Origin: Nitrosomonas sp. | GTDB taxonomy: Bacteria; Pseudomonadota; Gammaproteobacteria; Burkholderiales; Nitrosomonadaceae | DNA: 64,000 nucleotides | Assembly: GCA_024281825.1 (NCBI GenBank) | Contig: JAMWZY010000003.1 | Location: 220,587 to 284,586, forward strand | Reading direction: 5' to 3' | In this document: one piece after another, positions 10,557 to 20,848 of the stretch | How the letters are laid out: each line of letters starts with the position of its first letter | Numbering within the stretch: the first letter of the stretch is position 1 | Position numbers and translations under genes: made by a program | Notes under the pieces: generated by a model | What the model saw: only the letters and a program-made list of their open reading frames with translations | The model's database searches: none | What the model was told of the DNA's origin: nothing

Positions 10557-13157
10557 ATGAACAGTAGCGAAATTAGACAAAAATTTCTTGAATTCTTTGC
10601 TTCCCACGACCATACCGTTGTGCCATCCAGTCCGCTTGTCCCTAATAATGATCCAACATTATTATTTACCAATGCAGGGATGGTACAGTTCAAAGATGTA
10701 TTTCTGGGGCAAGATCAACGACCATACGTTCGTGCTGCAAGCTCGCAACGCTGCGTACGTGCTGGCGGCAAGCACAACGATTTAGAAAATGTCGGCTATA
10801 CCGCACGGCATCATACTTTCTTTGAAATGCTCGGTAATTTCAGTTTTGGCGATTACTTTAAGCGTGACGCAATTCATTATGCTTGGCGCTTCTTGACACA
10901 ATCTTTACATATTCCGCAGCAAAAACTTTGGGTAACGGTTTATGCGGAAGATAACGAAGCAGCCAATATTTGGCTGAATGAAATCGGTATTGAACCGAAT
11001 CGCTTGGTTCGTATCGCAAGTTCCGATAATTTTTGGCAAATGGGCGATACCGGACCATGCGGTCCGTGTTCCGAGATTTTTTACGATCATGGCTCGGAAG
11101 TATCAGGAGGCCCACCGGGATCCGCTGATGCGGATGGCGATCGCTACATTGAAATTTGGAACTTGGTCTTCATGCAATACAATCGCGATAGCGACGGCAT
11201 CTTGCATCCGCTACCTAAACCTTCTGTAGATACCGGCATGGGATTGGAGCGAATCTCAGCAGTCATGCAAGCCGTCCATAGCAACTATGACATTGATCTA
11301 TTCCAGCACCTCATTCAAGCTGCTGCGCGAGTAACAAACACGAAAGACCTAGCCGACAATTCACTCAAAGTCATCGCCGATCATATCCGCGCGTGTTCAT
11401 TCTTGATCACAGACGGCGTCATTCCAGGCAGTGAAGGACGCGGTTATGTATTGCGAAGGATTATTCGAAGAGCGATTCGCCATGGCTATCGACTCGGTCA
11501 GAAACAACCCTTTTTATATCGTTTGGTTGAAGATCTCAGCCAAGTGATGGGACAAGCCTACCCCGAACTAAGCGCAGCAAAATCCCGAGTCGCCGAAGTA
11601 CTACAGCAGGAAGAGGAGCGCTTCGCGGAAACCATAGAAAACGGTATGCAAGTTCTTGAAAATTCACTTAGCCAACCCATCAAAATACTGGATGGCGAAA
11701 CCGCATTCAAACTTTATGATACGTTTGGCTTTCCACTCGATTTAACTGCTGATATTGCTAGGGAACGCGGCATCAATGTCGATCATGCAGCTTTCGAACA
11801 GGCCATGACGCGCCAACGCGAGCAAGCCCGTGCAGCGAATAAATTTACCATGCAGGAAAGCATTCGTTACAGCGGAGATCAAACGACATTTTGTGGGTAC
11901 GAAGGATTACAGCAACAAGCAACCATACTCGCTTTATATAAACAAGGCGCCTTAGTCCATCAAATCAAAATGGGCGATGAAGCCATTATCGTATTGGATC
12001 AAACACCTTTTTACGCCGAATCGGGCGGTCAAGTAGGCGATTGCGGTGAAATTTCCAGCATGGATGGCTTGTTTATTGTCAACGATACCCAAAAAATACA
12101 AGCAGGCGTGTTCGGGCATCATGGACAACTACAGCAAGGACGATTAACCACGGGCACAAAAATATCCGCCAAGGTCAATACGGTGACACGTACCAGTACG
12201 GCCAACAACCATTCAGCAACACATTTGCTGCATGCTGCTTTGCGTAAAATCTTGGGAACACATGTTACCCAAAAAGGTTCTTTAGTCAATGCCGGTCGCT
12301 TGCGTTTCGATTTTTCACACAACGCGCCACTGACGCATGACGAGATTCGCGGCATTGAGCGCACGGTCAATGATCAAATTCGTATTAATTCAGTCGTATC
12401 AGCCTCTAGCATGGCATATGATGACGCCATTAAATGCGGTGCAATGGCATTATTTGGAGAAAAATATTCCGATGTTGTGCGGGTAATCGGTATGGGTGAT
12501 TTTTCAACCGAACTCTGTGGTGGCACGCATGTGACGCAAATTGGACAAATTGGTTTATTTAAAATTACGATGGAATCGGGAGTTGCAGCGGGTATTCGCC
12601 GCATTGAAGCCGTTACTGGCAAAGCAGCCATAGATTATATTCAGCAACGTGAAGCGCAGTTATTAGAAATAGCGCAGACATTAAAAATCAATTCTCAGGA
12701 AGTCACACAAAAAGTTATCCAGATTTTGGAAAGTTCACGCCAAACCGAGAAAGAATTAGCGCGTTTAAAAAGCCAATTGGCAAATGTACAAGGTGATGAC
12801 TTGATGTCGCATGTCCAGGAAATAGATGGCATCAAAATATTGGCTGCGAAACTGGACAATGCCGACAGTAGAATCCTGCGGGAAACACTTGATCAACTCA
12901 AAGACAAGCTTAAATCCTGCGTGGTCGTACTGGGGTCAGCTACCGATGACAAAGTCGCTTTAATCGCCGGCGTGACTCCCGACCTAACGCAACGCATCAA
13001 AGCAGGAGAATTGGTGAATGTTGTTGCACAACAAGTGGGGGGAAAAGGAGGCGGACGGGCCGATATGGCACAAGCTGGAGGATCACAACCCAGTCAATTA
13101 TCTGCCGCGCTTGCCAGTGTTTACGATTGGGTTAAGGAAAAAAGCAATCGCCTATAA
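10557..13157 (+). CDS. alaS: Alanyl-tRNA synthetase
   Basis: Charges tRNA-Ala, 866 residues. The N-terminal class II catalytic core shows [19 protein letters not shown], the motif-2 region [12 protein letters not shown] and the motif-3 region GMGLERI. The editing domain has [12 protein letters not shown] and CGGTHV, supplying the zinc ligands that clear Ser/Gly mischarging. The C-terminal glycine-rich segment is [15 protein letters not shown], followed by QPSQL. ATG 10557 is 40 bases after recX, giving the common order recA-recX-alaS. The stop TAA at 13155-13157 is immediately followed by IS110-type sequence on the opposite strand. Confidence 0.98.
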   Translation: MNSSEIRQKFLEFFASHDHTVVPSSPLVPNNDPTLLFTNAGMVQFKDVFLGQDQRPYVRAASSQRCVRAGGKHNDLENVGYTARHHTFFEMLGNFSFGDYFKRDAIHYAWRFLTQSLHIPQQKLWVTVYAEDNEAANIWLNEIGIEPNRLVRIASSDNFWQMGDTGPCGPCSEIFYDHGSEVSGGPPGSADADGDRYIEIWNLVFMQYNRDSDGILHPLPKPSVDTGMGLERISAVMQAVHSNYDIDLFQHLIQAAARVTNTKDLADNSLKVIADHIRACSFLITDGVIPGSEGRGYVLRRIIRRAIRHGYRLGQKQPFLYRLVEDLSQVMGQAYPELSAAKSRVAEVLQQEEERFAETIENGMQVLENSLSQPIKILDGETAFKLYDTFGFPLDLTADIARERGINVDHAAFEQAMTRQREQARAANKFTMQESIRYSGDQTTFCGYEGLQQQATILALYKQGALVHQIKMGDEAIIVLDQTPFYAESGGQVGDCGEISSMDGLFIVNDTQKIQAGVFGHHGQLQQGRLTTGTKISAKVNTVTRTSTANNHSATHLLHAALRKILGTHVTQKGSLVNAGRLRFDFSHNAPLTHDEIRGIERTVNDQIRINSVVSASSMAYDDAIKCGAMALFGEKYSDVVRVIGMGDFSTELCGGTHVTQIGQIGLFKITMESGVAAGIRRIEAVTGKAAIDYIQQREAQLLEIAQTLKINSQEVTQKVIQILESSRQTEKELARLKSQLANVQGDDLMSHVQEIDGIKILAAKLDNADSRILRETLDQLKDKLKSCVVVLGSATDDKVALIAGVTPDLTQRIKAGELVNVVAQQVGGKGGGRADMAQAGGSQPSQLSAALASVYDWVKEKSNRL

Positions 13158-13280
13158 ATCTACTATCGCGCTTGATGTCGGTGCGAATTGCTTACACAGC
13201 ATAGCTTTCCCATGCTCATTTACACCGTGGATCTGAAACGCTTCTTTTGCCAAATCAATACCTATTGTTGTAGTCTTCAT
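13158..13280 (-). pseudogene. IS110-family transposase N-terminal fragment
   Basis: Reading left from ATG 13280, the translation begins MKTTTIGIDLAKEAFQIHGV and continues NEHGKAMLCKQFAPTSSAIVD, the standard start of IS110 DEDD transposases with the first catalytic Asp in GIDLAK. Upstream is a good ribosome site (GAGGGAAG). The similarity stops where alaS ends and the frame closes inside alaS after about 43 codons. Only about 10% of the usual 330-400 residue transposase remains, so it is dead. Confidence 0.75.
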
Positions 13281-13318
13281 GTCGGACACTTCCCTCTGTT
13301 ATAACCGTCATTGCACCA

Positions 13319-13690
13319 CTACTTTGGCACTTTGATGCCTTTTGAGGTAATGGGCGCCCATTCCAATACCTCATTCTTAGGATGATAGAAATTCACAGCG
13401 TTAGTAAAAAGAATTTTTTCGAATTTTCTGCACCTAGCGTTTCGATAATAAACAAGAAATCATTGTCTTCGTAGGGTCTGGGAGCACGAGTAGATGGAAG
13501 ATCAGTACCAAACATCAGAGCATGCAAATTGGCAGAAAACAAGTCTTTCAGTGCGCTTTCTATTTTGAAATCAACTCTGCCAAAACCTGTCGCTTTCACA
13601 TACTGAGGCGGAAATTTGGGTAACGCCTACGAACGAAGACCCAAGCCGTTTAAGTGCATCAATCCAATAAGTTTGATCAAATGCCTGAAG
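13319..13690 (-). pseudogene. Amidohydrolase-family gene remnant with frameshifts
   Basis: The minus strand encodes the C-terminus of a metal-dependent amidohydrolase: YVKATGFGRVDF, then LMFGTDLPSTRAPRPYEDND and ETLGAENSKKFF. The reading frame breaks at a T-run near 13400. In the next frame the sequence continues TNAVNFYHPKNEVLEWAPI and ends at TAG (13321-13319). Further upstream, another frame gives AFDQTYWIDALKRLG, the segment expected before YVKATGFG, again frame-shifted. No intact start or N-terminal metal-binding region is found. The GTDLPSTRA segment carries the C-terminal metal-ligand Asp of the family. It is a decayed gene next to an IS110 scrap, so the region has probably suffered insertion and deletion. 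Confidence 0.6.
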
Positions 13691-13982
13691 TTTTTTTAAC
13701 GACACATTAATTCTCGTTCAATTTTAATAAAGCACCTCGCCACAAGCGGCAAGGAATTGAACCCGCAGAGATAAAAAAACAGAGAGACCAACTTCTCTGA
13801 TCGATTCCATTTTCAAATTTAATTGATCGGAATATGATATAACAATAATATCGAATTCTGAGAGCGAAATTCTCCTGAAAAATTAACTAAAAACTATCCA
13901 GTAAATTTTTTAGGCGAAGTTTTGGCATAAAAGATCTCAATGGAATATTTTTCATTATATTCAATTTATTAGGTGATCTTGA
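13691..13982. other. Intergenic stretch
   Basis: AT-rich sequence between the amidohydrolase remnant and tRNA-Leu. No open reading frame, RNA or strong hairpin is seen. Confidence 0.4.
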
Positions 13983-14067
13983 TGGTGCCCAGAAGAGGAC
14001 TCGAACCTCCACACCCGAAGGCACATGGACCTGAACCATGCGCGTCTACCAATTCCGCCATCTGGGC
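13983..14067 (-). tRNA. tRNA-Leu (CAG)
   Basis: Complete 85-nt tRNA on the minus strand with encoded CCA (13985-13983). The acceptor stem GCCCAGA pairs with TCTGGGC. The anticodon stem CATGG/CCATG encloses loop TTCAGGT with anticodon CAG. There is a long variable arm, and the T arm is GGTTCGAGTCC. The long variable arm and G-rich D loop fit leucine. Confidence 0.95.
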
Positions 14068-14121
14068 AATGGATATTTTGACAGATTACCAAAGCGTGCA
14101 ATTCTATAGGAAACCATTGTT

Positions 14122-16344
14122 TTGTCAAACAACAAGAAACAAAAAATACGTCAACTGGATCCGCATCTTCAACGCGAAAAAGAACGCTACGAACAACCAT
14201 TGCCGAGTCGAGAATATATTTTGCAGGTATTACAGCAGCAAGGCATCCCGGTTGCCGAGCAGTCTTTACAAAAATTGTTATCGATTAATAAGAAGGAACA
14301 GGGATTCTTTTCTCGGCGCCTCGCTGCCATGATTCGCGAAGGGCAGATTTTCCGTAACCGCAAAGGTGATATTTGCGTGATGGAAAAACTCGATTTAACA
14401 AAAGGCAAAATCCAAGGACATCCCGATGGTTTTGGTTTTCTGATTCCCGATGATAACAGTGGCGATCTATATTTAAGTGCCAAAGAAATGCACAAAGCCC
14501 TGCACGGCGACCATGTACTGGTACGCGAAACTGGACTGGATCGTCGCGGGCGTAGAGAAGGCGCCATTGTAGAAGTACTGGAACATTCCAATATACGGGT
14601 GGTGGGCCGTTTATATATCGAACACGGTGTTTTGTTCGTGGTTGCTGAAAACAAACGCATCAATCAAGATATCTTAATTGCCAAGGAACATTCATTGAAA
14701 GCCAAAGCCGGCCAGGTGGTCATGGTAGAAATCATACGCCAGCCCAGCAAACAATCCCAGCCAATTGGCAAAATTGTTGAAGTTTTAGGTGATTACACTG
14801 CATCAGGGATGGAAATTGAAATTGCCTTGCGTAAGCACGACTTACCTCATGAATTTTCCGCTGAAATCGAAAAACTTTCCCGCAAATTTCCTAAAAATGT
14901 ATTAAAACGCGAATCAACCGGGCGAAAAGATTTATGCCATTTACCTTTAGTAACCATTGATGGTGAAACAGCGCGTGACTTTGATGATGCAGTATTTTGC
15001 GAGAAGGATGGTAAGGGATATCGCCTCTATGTTGCAATCGCGGATGTCAGTCACTACGTCAAACATGGCGATGCTATCGATCAAGAAGCATTCAAACGAG
15101 GCAATTCCGTTTATTTTCCGCGGCGTGTTATCCCGATGCTGCCGGAAATCTTATCGAATGGATTATGCTCCCTGAATCCGCAACAAAAAAGATTGTGCAT
15201 GGTGTGTGAGATGCAAATTCAACCGAGCGGGGAGATTTTTGATTATCTTTTTTATCCGGCAATGATGCTCTCGCAAGCACGATTAACATATACCGAAGTT
15301 GCTGAGATGCTGGAAACGAAAAAACACACAGCTATCAAGGAAGAGCATATCGCGTTGCTGCCACATTTGCAGTTGCTGCACAAACTATTTAAATGTTTAC
15401 TCAAAGCACGGAAGAAACGGGGCGCAATCGATTTCGAAACCATTGAAACACAGATTCTATTCAACGACCAAGGCAAAATTGAAAAAATCCTACCCACGCA
15501 ACGCAATGACGCCCATCACCTAATTGAAGAATGCATGTTGGCAGCAAATGTATGTGCAGCAGCTTTTTTGCAAAAACATAATCACCCGGCGCTATATCGC
15601 ATTCACGAAGACCCAGTGCCAGAAAAAATTGCAGCGCTGCGTGATTTTCTCAAAGAATTTGGTATTCCACTCGGCGGTGGAGATAAGCCCTGCGCCAAAG
15701 ATTATGCGCAGACACTCTCCAAAATACAAGACAGGCCGGATGTACAGTTATTACAAACGGTCATGCTACGTTCCTTAAAACAAGCGATTTACAGTCCTGA
15801 CATGGCAGGTCATTTTGGCCTTGCGTATGAAACTTATACCCATTTCACTTCACCGATCCGACGCTATCCCGACTTATTGGTTCACCGCGCCATCAAGGCT
15901 GTGCTCAATGGAGAAACCTACCAGCCAGGAGATTGGCACGAATTAGGATTACATTGTTCAATAACTGAGCGGCGCGCTGACGATGCCACACGCGATGTGG
16001 AATCCTGGCTCAAGTGTTTCTATATGCAAGATAAAATCGGCACAATCTTTGACGGTGTCATCAGCAGCGTCACTTCATTTGGTTTATTTGTTGCTCTGGA
16101 CAAAGTATACATAGAAGGATTAGTACATATTTCCGAACTGCCCAGTGATTATTTTCATCATGATGCTGCCAAACACTTACTCCGCGGAGAACGAAGTGGA
16201 AAACAGTATCGCTTGGGCGATCGATTAAGCGTAAAACTCGTTCGAGTAGACCTGGAAACCAGCAAAATTGACTTTGTCTTGGCGGAAATGAATCAGAAAT
16301 CACTCAAACCCAAAACCAAAACGTCTGCTAAAAGCAAAAAATAG
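14122..16344 (+). CDS. rnr: Ribonuclease R
   Basis: Processive 3'-5' exoribonuclease that degrades structured RNA, 740 residues. The order is an N-terminal helix-turn-helix-like segment (REYILQVLQQQGIPV), a cold-shock domain (GFGFLIPDD), an RNB catalytic domain with LVTIDGETARDFDDA supplying the Mg-binding Asp cluster, then HFTSPIRRYPDLLVHR, and an S1 domain (FDGVISSVTSFGLFVAL) before a lysine-rich tail. The start is TTG (14122-14124), with AGGA at 14108-14111 ten bases upstream. An in-frame ATT at 14116 would be closer to ideal spacing, and no ATG exists near. It shares the interval with divergent tRNA-Leu upstream and rlmB downstream, a common rnr-rlmB pair. Confidence 0.95.
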   Translation: MSNNKKQKIRQLDPHLQREKERYEQPLPSREYILQVLQQQGIPVAEQSLQKLLSINKKEQGFFSRRLAAMIREGQIFRNRKGDICVMEKLDLTKGKIQGHPDGFGFLIPDDNSGDLYLSAKEMHKALHGDHVLVRETGLDRRGRREGAIVEVLEHSNIRVVGRLYIEHGVLFVVAENKRINQDILIAKEHSLKAKAGQVVMVEIIRQPSKQSQPIGKIVEVLGDYTASGMEIEIALRKHDLPHEFSAEIEKLSRKFPKNVLKRESTGRKDLCHLPLVTIDGETARDFDDAVFCEKDGKGYRLYVAIADVSHYVKHGDAIDQEAFKRGNSVYFPRRVIPMLPEILSNGLCSLNPQQKRLCMVCEMQIQPSGEIFDYLFYPAMMLSQARLTYTEVAEMLETKKHTAIKEEHIALLPHLQLLHKLFKCLLKARKKRGAIDFETIETQILFNDQGKIEKILPTQRNDAHHLIEECMLAANVCAAAFLQKHNHPALYRIHEDPVPEKIAALRDFLKEFGIPLGGGDKPCAKDYAQTLSKIQDRPDVQLLQTVMLRSLKQAIYSPDMAGHFGLAYETYTHFTSPIRRYPDLLVHRAIKAVLNGETYQPGDWHELGLHCSITERRADDATRDVESWLKCFYMQDKIGTIFDGVISSVTSFGLFVALDKVYIEGLVHISELPSDYFHHDAAKHLLRGERSGKQYRLGDRLSVKLVRVDLETSKIDFVLAEMNQKSLKPKTKTSAKSKK

Positions 16345-16430
16345 CCTTGTAATAAGTAAATTACATTACAATACGCGCGGTTTTATGCTTCTAACTGTGA
16401 TGAAAGTGTTACTTCAATTGATAACAAACA

Positions 16431-17171
16431 ATGTCCGGTAATCGTATTATTTTTGGCTTTCATGCCATCACCAGCCGGCTCAAGCAATCTCCTGCTTCGA
16501 TTAAAGAGATCTTTGTGGATGCAGCCCGGCATGACCAGCGTGTACGTAATCTCACCCAGCTCGCAGAAAATCAAAAGCTGCGAATCACCTATTGCACCAC
16601 GACAAAACTTACTAATCTAGCCGGTAATGACCACCATCAGGGCGTGGTAGCTGTCATTGATGCAACGCAACGCATTACTGATGTGGATGATCTATTGGAT
16701 ACATTGACTGAACCGGCACGGTTATTGATACTGGACGGCATTCAAGATCCACACAATCTGGGTGCCTGCTTACGCATCGCGGATGCTTTTTCAATCCATG
16801 CGGTGATTGCACCGAAAGACAGGGCTGTTGGATTAAATTCAACCGTCCACAAAGTATCGAGTGGTGCCGCTGACACAGTGCCATTCATTGCGGTAACCAA
16901 CTTATCGCGCACATTAAAAGACTTGAAGCAACGTGGTATCTGGATTATTGGTACAGCCGGCGACGCAGAACATGATTTAGACCATTTCAAAATTACTGAA
17001 CCGGTGGCTTGGGTATTTGGCTCAGAAGGAAAAGGCTTACGGCGCTTAACGCGTGAAAATTGCGACTTCATGGTGCGTATACCAATGTCGGGGCAAGTCG
17101 GAAGTTTGAATATTTCAGTTAGCGTCGGTATCTGCTTGTTTGAAACACATCGTCAAAGAATTGCTACGTAG
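16431..17171 (+). CDS. rlmB: 23S rRNA 2'-O-methyltransferase RlmB (Gm2251)
   Basis: SpoU-family SAM-dependent methyltransferase, 246 residues. It has an N-terminal substrate-binding domain (IIFGFHAITSRLKQSP) and a C-terminal SPOUT knot domain with DGIQDPHNLGACLRIADAF, WVFGSEGKGLRRLT and PMSGQVGSLNISVSVGICLFE, the three SpoU motifs. It follows rnr by 86 bases, the usual order. It modifies G2251 in the 23S P-loop. Confidence 0.95.
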   Translation: MSGNRIIFGFHAITSRLKQSPASIKEIFVDAARHDQRVRNLTQLAENQKLRITYCTTTKLTNLAGNDHHQGVVAVIDATQRITDVDDLLDTLTEPARLLILDGIQDPHNLGACLRIADAFSIHAVIAPKDRAVGLNSTVHKVSSGAADTVPFIAVTNLSRTLKDLKQRGIWIIGTAGDAEHDLDHFKITEPVAWVFGSEGKGLRRLTRENCDFMVRIPMSGQVGSLNISVSVGICLFETHRQRIAT

Positions 17172-17225
17172 CCAGTCCGGAATAGCTTTACAATCACCTG
17201 CTCATTTTTAGTAAAACCATACATA

Positions 17226-18983
17226 ATGACTTTACCTGATTCGTTAAATTTTAAAGCACATTTTATCGAGCTATTTCGTACCGCTTTACAAAGCCTGGAC
17301 GTTCCCGCAGAACCTCCCAACATTGAGCTGACTCGAACGAAACAAAGCTCGCACGGTGATTATTCGTGCAATCTTGCAATGCATTTGGCAAAACCGTTAC
17401 GCAAAAAACCACAAGAAATTGCCCAATTATTGATTGAGCGGCTACCTGCATCAGCGATCATCGACAAAGTAGAAATCGCAGGCGCTGGATTTATCAATTT
17501 ATTTATCAACAACGCAGCGAAACAGCAGTATTTGCACCATATTTTGCACAGTAAAACGGATTATGGTACTAGCCACTTGGGTCAAGGAAGAAAAATTCAA
17601 GTAGAGTTTGTTTCTGCCAATCCAACCGGGCCTTTGCATGTAGGGCATGGAAGAGGAGCTGCAATTGGCGCCAGTCTCGCCAATTTACTCGCCACTGCTG
17701 GCTTTGACGTATTTCGCGAATTCTATGTCAACGATGCGGGCCGGCAAATGGATATATTGACCGTATCGACTTGGCTACGCTATCTGGCAATCCACCAAGT
17801 ATCGATCCCCTTTCCGCAAAATGCCTATCAAGGCGACTATGTCAAAGCAATGGCGCAGCAACTGCAAGAACAGTTTGCGCAAAGCTTCGTACGGCAATCC
17901 GAACGCATTTTAGAAAACTTTCCGATAAGTGCATTGGAAATCGCTATCACGACTGATGCTGAATTAGATCAATTAATTGTAAATGCAAAAAGGATTCTCC
18001 AGCAAGATTACACCTTGATTCATCAATTCGTTTTAGCAGAACAGCTTAATGACTGTCGCAGTGATTTACTGGAATTTGGTATCGAATACGATCAATGGTT
18101 TTCAGAGCAATCGCTTTATGATTCTGGGCTGGTTAGTCGCACAGTTCAGTTACTTGAAGAAAAAGATTACCTGTACCTAAAAGACGGCGCCAAGTGGTTC
18201 CGATCCACCAATTTTGGCGACGAAAAAGACCGTGTAGTGCAACGGGAGAATGGCCAGTTTACCTATTTTGCATCGGACATTGCTTATCATTTAAGTAAAT
18301 TTGAGCGTGGCTTCGATCTGGTCATCAATATTTGGGGGGCTGATCATCACGGCTACATTGCTCGAGTCAAAGGTGCCTTGCAAGCACTGGGTGTAGATCC
18401 CGGGAAGCTGGAAATTGCTTTGGTGCAGTTTGCCGTATTGTATCGAGATGGTAAGAAAATGCCAATGTCTACCCGCTCAGGGGAGTTTGTTACTCTACGA
18501 GAGTTACGCCACGAAGTTGGCAACGATGCCGCGCGTTTTTTTTATGCAATGCGGAAAAGCGATCAACATTTGGACTTTGATTTAGATCTCGCCAAATCAC
18601 AGGGCAATGAAAATCCTGTGTATTATGTACAATATGCTCATGCACGTATTTGTAGCGTGTTAGCACAATGGAATGGAGATCTTGCAATGCTCTCGGATAC
18701 CGACACACACACATTATCCAGTCCGGCAGAGCTCAGCTTATTGCAAAAGCTCATTGATTTTCCAGGTACCATAGAGATTGCCGCTAAGGAGCTTTCTCCG
18801 CATTTGATCACTTTTTACCTGAGGGAATTAGCCAGTGAATTTCACGGTTACTATAATTCAACACGATTCTTGGTTGATGACAAGCCATTGATGTATGCTC
18901 GACTCGCACTCATTGCGTCTGTTCGGCAAGTATTACACAATGGACTCAAACTACTGGGAGTGAGTTCACCTGATAAAATGTAG
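17226..18983 (+). CDS. argS: Arginyl-tRNA synthetase
   Basis: Class I synthetase for tRNA-Arg, 585 residues. The N-terminal additional domain covers about residues 1-110. The HIGH-type motif is HVGHGRGA within SANPTGPLHVGHGRGA. The KMSK-type motif is KKMPMSTRSG. The C-terminal anticodon-binding DALR domain contains YVQYAHARICSV. It starts 22 bases before the SPOR gene, and argS-SPOR-dsbA is the usual betaproteobacterial order. Confidence 0.97.
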   Translation: MTLPDSLNFKAHFIELFRTALQSLDVPAEPPNIELTRTKQSSHGDYSCNLAMHLAKPLRKKPQEIAQLLIERLPASAIIDKVEIAGAGFINLFINNAAKQQYLHHILHSKTDYGTSHLGQGRKIQVEFVSANPTGPLHVGHGRGAAIGASLANLLATAGFDVFREFYVNDAGRQMDILTVSTWLRYLAIHQVSIPFPQNAYQGDYVKAMAQQLQEQFAQSFVRQSERILENFPISALEIAITTDAELDQLIVNAKRILQQDYTLIHQFVLAEQLNDCRSDLLEFGIEYDQWFSEQSLYDSGLVSRTVQLLEEKDYLYLKDGAKWFRSTNFGDEKDRVVQRENGQFTYFASDIAYHLSKFERGFDLVINIWGADHHGYIARVKGALQALGVDPGKLEIALVQFAVLYRDGKKMPMSTRSGEFVTLRELRHEVGNDAARFFYAMRKSDQHLDFDLDLAKSQGNENPVYYVQYAHARICSVLAQWNGDLAMLSDTDTHTLSSPAELSLLQKLIDFPGTIEIAAKELSPHLITFYLRELASEFHGYYNSTRFLVDDKPLMYARLALIASVRQVLHNGLKLLGVSSPDKM

Positions 18984-19004
18984 CAGGATTGCATAGGATC
19001 TTTC

Positions 19005-19745
19005 ATGAGTCGAGATTATAAATCACAGAAATCTTCACCTGAAAAAGGGGGGTCGGCTTTTTTTGGTGGTTTTGTTGGATATGCGCTCGGTATTATGAGT
19101 GCCATCGGTATATGGTTATATCTTAGCTATGCCCCTAGCCCTTATTTATCAGATGATAAGAATCCCACTGCTGCAGTGAGGAAAGACACACAGTCCGCCT
19201 CTGAAAAACCGATAGCATCGGAAAAAATAATGCCAGAAACACCGATCACCGTTGTCGAGGAAAAACCGCGCTTTGATTTTTATAAGATATTACCTGGCAT
19301 TGATGAACCCGAATTTGATCCCCCTTCCACACAACGTGCGACACAATCGCCCTCACCAAATACTAAACCGCAGGAAAGTAATACCGCCAAATCTGCAGAG
19401 AAACCCGCATTGCATGCTATTGCCCCCCCCATCGTTCACTCTAAAGAATTGATGCAATCACCGCAAACCGTACCTTCCGCAATCAAAAATAATGCGACTG
19501 CAGCAACAAAAGAAAAATTTATCCTGCAAGCTGGATCATTCAGAACGATCAGTGATGCCGAGAACCTGAAAGCGAGGCTTGCACTTCTTGGCATACTTGC
19601 ATCAATACAGCCGATTGATTTATCAGGAAAAGGAACATGGTATAGAGTACGGGTAGGTCCTTTCGCCAAAAAAGAAGACGCCGATCAAACGAATGCTTCG
19701 TTAAGGGAAAATGGCATTACAACGCAATTTATCAAGACACAATAG
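19005..19745 (+). CDS. SPOR-domain inner-membrane protein (FtsN-like)
   Basis: A 246-residue bitopic protein. A short basic cytoplasmic N-terminus is followed by one transmembrane helix at about 19-44 (FFGGFVGYALGIMSAIGIWL). A Pro/Ser/Lys-rich periplasmic linker follows, then a C-terminal SPOR domain at about 169-246 (KFILQAGSFRTISDAENLKARL, WYRVRVGPFAKKEDAD). SPOR domains bind denuded septal peptidoglycan, so a cell-division role like FtsN is likely. It is 21 bases downstream of argS and probably cotranscribed with it. It is not possible to say whether this is the organism's essential FtsN. Confidence 0.85.
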   Translation: MSRDYKSQKSSPEKGGSAFFGGFVGYALGIMSAIGIWLYLSYAPSPYLSDDKNPTAAVRKDTQSASEKPIASEKIMPETPITVVEEKPRFDFYKILPGIDEPEFDPPSTQRATQSPSPNTKPQESNTAKSAEKPALHAIAPPIVHSKELMQSPQTVPSAIKNNATAATKEKFILQAGSFRTISDAENLKARLALLGILASIQPIDLSGKGTWYRVRVGPFAKKEDADQTNASLRENGITTQFIKTQ

Positions 19746-19853
19746 TAACTTGTGATATGGTGCCAAATTAACAACTTGTTGACAGTTCATTTTGAATGAA
19801 AACACATCATTCGTTACTTGCGAGTGGGCTAAACATTTTTTTAAGGAGTTAGA

Positions 19854-20492
19854 ATGAATCATCGCATTTTTTTTATGCCTCTTTTTTTCTTATTCTGTTT
19901 TAGTTTGGTAAGTTTTACCAATGCATACGCTGAATTAGTGGAAGGCAAAAATTACACTATCTTAAAGAACTCGCAACCCACACGGGACGATAGTAAGATC
20001 GAAGTATTAGAATTTTTCTGGTATGGCTGTCCGCACTGTGACAGCTTGCACCCCCACGTCAAAACTTGGGCGCAAAACGTTCCTTCAGATGTCGATTTTC
20101 GTTATGTTCCAGCGATTTTTAGGCCCAATTGGGCAACGGGTGCCAAAGTATTTTATACGATAGAAGCAATGGGATTGCTTGATCCATTACACGATAAAAT
20201 CTACCATGCGATTCATCGCGGAAAAATTGACCTCAGTGATGAAGCTGTCGTATTTAGCTGGATTGAAAAGGAAGGTATTGATCGGAAAAAATTTGAAGAT
20301 ACCTATCGTTCCTTTACCGTACAAAATCAAGTTGCCAAATCGACACAAATGTCACGCCAGTATCAACTGACCGGAGTACCCGCTATAGTCGTCAATGGCA
20401 AATATCTGACCAGTGGCGGCATGAGCCCCACTCCTGAAGACACGATCAAAACATTAAATGCTTTGATTGACAAAGCACGCAAAGAGAAATAG
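19854..20492 (+). CDS. dsbA: Thiol:disulfide interchange protein DsbA
   Basis: Periplasmic disulfide oxidase, 212 residues. The signal peptide is about 1-26 (ending NAYA). The active site is Cys59-Pro-His-Cys62 in FFWYGCPHCDSLHP, and the cis-Pro loop TGVPAIVVNGKY lies near the C-terminus. ATG 19854 follows AAGGAG. A hairpin with a short T-run follows the stop. Likely partners are exported proteins with cysteines, but no dsbB is in the window. Confidence 0.95.
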   Translation: MNHRIFFMPLFFLFCFSLVSFTNAYAELVEGKNYTILKNSQPTRDDSKIEVLEFFWYGCPHCDSLHPHVKTWAQNVPSDVDFRYVPAIFRPNWATGAKVFYTIEAMGLLDPLHDKIYHAIHRGKIDLSDEAVVFSWIEKEGIDRKKFEDTYRSFTVQNQVAKSTQMSRQYQLTGVPAIVVNGKYLTSGGMSPTPEDTIKTLNALIDKARKEK

Positions 20493-20517
20493 CTGACACT
20501 CCATTATCGTTATAAAG

Positions 20518-20543
20518 AACTCGGTCGCTTACGGCCGAGTTTT
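20518..20543 (+). terminator. Terminator after dsbA
   Basis: AACTCGG (20518-20524) pairs with CCGAGTT (20535-20541), followed by a short T-run, 25 bases after the dsbA stop. Confidence 0.6.
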
Positions 20544-20848
20544 AAAGAATGATAATTCCCAAACATTCCTTTTCCTCCATCACTTTGAGTTGATTTTGTG
20601 CTTACAACGCACCTCTCAAAATAATAAGCGCTGAAAGCTTTTCTGCCCCCTGAATCAGGCACAACACATTTAAATTCATGTGACAAATGCCACAGATAGT
20701 TCATCTGAACTATTGCGACAATGTTTGTGCAAATATAAGAAATAGCTTTATCAAAAAATTACAATTCATTTTCGCGTAGTTTTTCTGCTATTTGCTTTGA
20801 TGCGATACCTATCGATTCATACCTAACCAATAGACAGGAGAACATCCA
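20544..20848. other. Intergenic region upstream of the haloperoxidase gene
   Basis: About 300 AT-rich bases. A 64-codon minus-strand frame crosses it, but it has no recognisable product or ribosome site. It probably holds the haloperoxidase promoter; no clear -35/-10 pair could be assigned. Confidence 0.35.

Noticed and set aside
10858-11229. Open frames on both strands within alaS
   Set aside because: Shadows of the conserved alaS catalytic domain.
20510-20704. 64-codon minus-strand frame after dsbA
   Set aside because: Overlaps the dsbA terminator, has no ribosome site and no recognisable product.
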